From the NCBI GenBank assembly GCA_018000455.1, contig JAGNJW010000010.1, positions 1-64,000 on the forward strand: a DNA stretch of 64,000 nucleotides, read 5' to 3'. Below are positions 62,001-64,000 of this stretch, in pieces. The DNA comes from Acidobacteriota bacterium (GTDB taxonomy: Bacteria > Acidobacteriota > Vicinamibacteria > Vicinamibacterales > UBA2999). Under the pieces are notes generated by a model, which searched no databases, was not told the DNA's origin, and was given only the letters and a program-made list of their open reading frames with translations. The position numbers were made by a program, and so were the translations under genes. Positions within the stretch are counted from its first letter, which is position 1; each line of letters begins with the position of its first letter.

Positions 62001-64000
62001 ATCGCCAGGAAGACCTGGGGATACTTCGAGGCGTTCGGTGGCGCCGACGACCACTTCCTGCCGCCCGACAACGTCCAGACGTTGCCCGACCTGACGGTGG
62101 CCCACCGCACCTCGCCGACCAACATCGGCCTCGGCCTTCTGGCCACGCTCGCGGCTTACGATCTCGAATTCATCGACGGCCCGGAACTCGTTCGACGGGT
62201 CGACCAGACGCTGACCACGGTCGAAGCCCTCGAACGGTTCGAGGGCCACCTGCTCAACTGGTACGACACGCGCACGCTGGCTCCGATGCCGCCAGCGTAT
62301 GTGTCCACCGTGGACAGCGGCAATCTGGCGGGTGCACTCGTGACGCTGTCGGTCGGACTGCGGGTCGTGGCGCCTGCGCTCTCGGCGCGGGCCATGGCGC
62401 TCGTCGACGCCATGAGCTTCAGCTTTCTCCTCGACCCGACGCGTCAGTTGTTCACCATCGGCTACCGTCTGCCTGATGGCGCCGAAGCGGGCGAGCCCGA
62501 CTCGTCGTACTACGATTTACTGGCGTCCGAGTCGCGGCTGGCCAGCTTCGTGGCCATCGCGAAGGGTGACGTCCCGGAGGCGCACTGGTTCCATCTCGGG
62601 CGGTCGATCACCAGTGTGCGCGGCGCCCCCGTACTGCTCTCGTGGAGCGCGACGCTGTTCGAGTACCTGATGCCGCTGCTGGTCATGCGGTCGTACCCGC
62701 GCACGTTGCTCGACGAATCCTGCCAGCTCGTGGTGCGCCGGCAGATGGATTACGGCGCACAGTATGGAGTGCCGTGGGGCATCTCGGAGTCGGCCTACAA
62801 CCTGGTCGACCGACACGGCACCTATCAGTACAAGGCCTTCGGCATCCCCGGCCTCGGACTGAAGCGCGGACTGGGCGATGAGGTCGTGGTGGCGCCATAC
62901 GCGACGGCGCTGGCTGCGATGATCGACCCGGCCGCGGCCACGGCGAACCTGCGCCGGCTGAGCGCGGTGGGCCTCGAAGGCCAGTACGGCTTCTTCGACG
63001 CCATCGACTACACGCAGCGCGGTCCGGATGCGGTCGGCCGCGATGGACCCGCGCGGGGGGTGGTCGTTCCCGCCTACATGGCGCACCACCAGGGCATGAC
63101 GCTCGTGGCGCTCGGCAACGCGCTGCTGGGTAACCGGATGGTCGAGCGCTTCCACGCCGACCCACAGGTCCAGGCCACCGAGCTCCTCCTGCAGGAGCGC
63201 GTGCCTCGTGACGTCTCGGCCATCGAGCCGCGGCCGCTCGACGAGATGCGGGTGAGCCTGCCGGTCGCGTCGCTGCCGGTCCGCAGCTTTCGCTCGGCGC
63301 AGACCGTGTCCCCCCACACGCAGTTCCTCTCGAACGGCCGCTACGTCGCCGCCGTGTCCAATGCGGGTGGAGGCGGTAGTCTCTGGCGAGGCCTGCCCGT
63401 GACCCGCTGGCGTCGTGACGCCACGCGCGACGCCGACGGCCAGTTCATCTACCTGCGCGACGTGCGCAGCGGATCCGTCTGGTCGGCCACCTATCAGCCG
63501 TCCAGACACGAGCCCGACGAGTACCTGGTCACGCTGTCGGCCGATCGGGCCACGTTTCGGCGCCGGGACGAGGACGTGTCGACCCAACTGGACATCGCGG
63601 TCTCGACCGAAGACGACGTCGAGGTGCGACGGATCGCGCTCACCAATCACGGCACCCGCATCCGCGAACTCGACGTGACCAGCTACGCCGAGATGGTGCT
63701 GACGTCGGCCGTCACCGATCTCGCCCACCCGGCGTTCGGTAAGCTCTTCGTCGAAACGGAGTACCTGCCCGACTGTGGCGCCCTGCTCTGTCACCGGCGG
63801 CCGCGCGACTCCGGCGACGCCGCCCCCTCGGCGTTCCATGTCCTCAGCCTGGAGGGCCGTCAGCAGAGTCCACTCGAATGGGAGACCGACCGCGCCCGCT
63901 TTCTGGGCCGCGGCAGAAGCACGGCCAACCCGGTGGCGCTTGATGGACGCCCGCTGTCCGGCACGACAGGGGTCGTGCTCGATCCGATCGTCAGCCTCCG
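59022..64000 (+). CDS. ndvB: Cyclic beta-1,2-glucan synthase (NdvB-type), N-terminal 1,659 codons
   Basis: The gene runs off the window; family members have about 2,800 residues. GGAGG lies seven bases before the ATG. An N-terminal helical domain and membrane segments (near 400-450) precede a GT84 glycosyltransferase. Its metal motif is LTLDSDTRLP (Asp612, Asp614), with GKGLYDVDAF and the RQHRWVRGDWQ motif near 757, flanked by more membrane helices. A glycoamylase-like domain (about 1,160-1,340: ESRLASFVAIAKGD, VPWGISESAYN) and the start of the GH94-like phosphorylase part (AYMAHHQGMTLVALGN, near 1,355) follow. It makes and cyclises beta-1,2-glucan from UDP-glucose for the periplasm, an osmoprotective or host-interaction polymer. 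The frame stays open to the last base. Confidence 0.95.
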   Translation, partial: MRLRRRPQVSTAEKPLRDELLSIERLEERALALAASFTLDPHPRRRPRDTFPRFEDNVRVLRASYRILADDVRTGQFIGLAADWLLDNFHLIAAEISDIQRNLPRTYSRTLPRLAAREHGGHARVYAIAVELIRHSDSRLERQQLIQFLASYQRVAPLTIGELWAWPSMLKLALIENLRRLAEELLAARAARGAADTYVSSADDGGAGALPPDTDPAFIVQILHRIREYGLRLAPVRVAVDDDLALRDTTAEETIRGEHQRQGVAQVSVANAVTSLRLCATLDWRAYVEAVSLVEQALQRDPAGAYKRMDFLSRDQQRRAVEELAPPSGEGQLRVALKAIESARQAAAAGSPADREAHVGYHLLDRGRADLEADLAYRPSGSTRARRFLLRHATGLYLGALTTLTGLLVAGAGVYAWDAGATPAVLAAVALLTLLPASDLVAAAVHEAVVRMVGPTRLPRLDFSEGVPESARTMVIVPTMLTSVAGVDALLAHIEVLAHGNLDPCVHFAILSDFADTGTSDAPDDAAILARARAGVEALNAAFGTDHANRFFLFHRDRQWNLREQAWIGWERKRGKIEEFNRLLRGATDTSFSTQVGELDILPSVRYCLTLDSDTRLPRDAAERLIGIIAHPLNQPRFDPAVGRVTAGYGILQPRVSVTMASAAGSLFARTYAGHTGVDPYTTAVSDLYQDLFQEGSFIGKGLYDVDAFAAALEGRVPENALLSHDLFEGLYARTALVTDVEVVDDYPSSVLAHARRQHRWVRGDWQILWWLFPWVPSRTGVTRNRLPLISRWKILDNLRRSLIPPATVLLLAAGWTALPGHAAVWTAAGLAALAFPLLSPALGMLRRPRRGQGWGAFLRVRIEDLQLVVARSGLQLTFMANEAYGRVHAIAITLVRLGVAHGRLLEWETMAAHAARGGPARLRAFVKGMAPSPLLAAAIFGAVLLLRPGALAVAAPILLLWTIAPGIAYVLSRPIPDRRAPLSAEDRDFLYAIARKTWGYFEAFGGADDHFLPPDNVQTLPDLTVAHRTSPTNIGLGLLATLAAYDLEFIDGPELVRRVDQTLTTVEALERFEGHLLNWYDTRTLAPMPPAYVSTVDSGNLAGALVTLSVGLRVVAPALSARAMALVDAMSFSFLLDPTRQLFTIGYRLPDGAEAGEPDSSYYDLLASESRLASFVAIAKGDVPEAHWFHLGRSITSVRGAPVLLSWSATLFEYLMPLLVMRSYPRTLLDESCQLVVRRQMDYGAQYGVPWGISESAYNLVDRHGTYQYKAFGIPGLGLKRGLGDEVVVAPYATALAAMIDPAAATANLRRLSAVGLEGQYGFFDAIDYTQRGPDAVGRDGPARGVVVPAYMAHHQGMTLVALGNALLGNRMVERFHADPQVQATELLLQERVPRDVSAIEPRPLDEMRVSLPVASLPVRSFRSAQTVSPHTQFLSNGRYVAAVSNAGGGGSLWRGLPVTRWRRDATRDADGQFIYLRDVRSGSVWSATYQPSRHEPDEYLVTLSADRATFRRRDEDVSTQLDIAVSTEDDVEVRRIALTNHGTRIRELDVTSYAEMVLTSAVTDLAHPAFGKLFVETEYLPDCGALLCHRRPRDSGDAAPSAFHVLSLEGRQQSPLEWETDRARFLGRGRSTANPVALDGRPLSGTTGVVLDPIVSL

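Noticed and set aside
62517..63839. Long minus-strand open frame opposite the glucan synthase
   Set aside because: The plus frame carries continuous NdvB similarity through this interval, so the opposite frame is a shadow.

Overview
This is a G+C-rich bacterial chromosome window that reads like an Acidobacteriota genome, probably close to the Vicinamibacteria. That assignment is inference. It rests on an orphan MacB/FtsX-type permease without ATPase (ADOP type), an ECF sigma factor paired with a Ser/Thr kinase carrying a TPR tail, many secreted FG-GAP, fibronectin-III and RCC1 proteins, and a large cyclic beta-glucan synthase. No rRNA, convincing tRNA, CRISPR array or phage structural gene was seen.

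Region 1 (1-5.4 kb) is a scarred accessory island. It holds IS remnants (possible IS21 tip, IS110), two toxin-antitoxin modules (HigBA, VapBC) and a tyrosine integrase with an excisionase-like gene. Two decayed copies of the integrase 3' end flank the TA modules. A DUF6883/DUF4926 gene pair follows.

Region 2 (5.4-13.7 kb) carries a secreted kinase-like gene damaged by palindromic elements, a collagen-repeat secreted protein, an ADOP permease, a TPM/YgcG protein and an RCC1 protein.

Region 3 (13.7-25.0 kb, all minus strand) is one apparent catabolic cluster: sugar ABC transporter (ATPase, permease, lipoprotein), fucose/arabinose-isomerase-like enzyme, FGGY kinase, Tat-exported aspartylglucosaminidase, GH3 hydrolase and an exported metallo-beta-lactamase-fold protein. 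Together they suggest uptake and breakdown of glycosyl-asparagine or a related glycoconjugate.

Region 4 (25.5-34.7 kb) has an RND efflux pair, a TraR/DksA protein, an odd protein containing half a UMP-CMP kinase, an MBL lipoprotein, gamma-glutamyltransferase and a VOC protein, with several gene fragments between them.

Region 5 (34.9-38.5 kb) is a five-gene operon with overlapping stop/start codons throughout: methyltransferase, FolB-like aldolase, pteridine-reductase-like SDR, phospholipase-D-fold protein and CYTH protein.

Region 6 (38.5-51.3 kb) holds secreted fn3 and FG-GAP proteins, a lipoprotein L,D-transpeptidase, a composite pseudogene, PEP synthase, and an ECF sigma/Ser-Thr kinase pair.

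Region 7 (51.7-55.3 kb) is a respiratory copper and redox locus: cytochrome c, PCuAC copper chaperone, SCO1 and, convergent, a RegA/RegB (PrrA/PrrB)-type two-component system. Region 8 is an M14 peptidase and the first 1,659 codons of an NdvB-type cyclic beta-1,2-glucan synthase that runs off the window.

Decayed gene fragments (IS110 twice, DUF433, Calx-beta, HAD-USP, hydrolase, beta-barrel and an extra SCO1 3' end) show extensive rearrangement.
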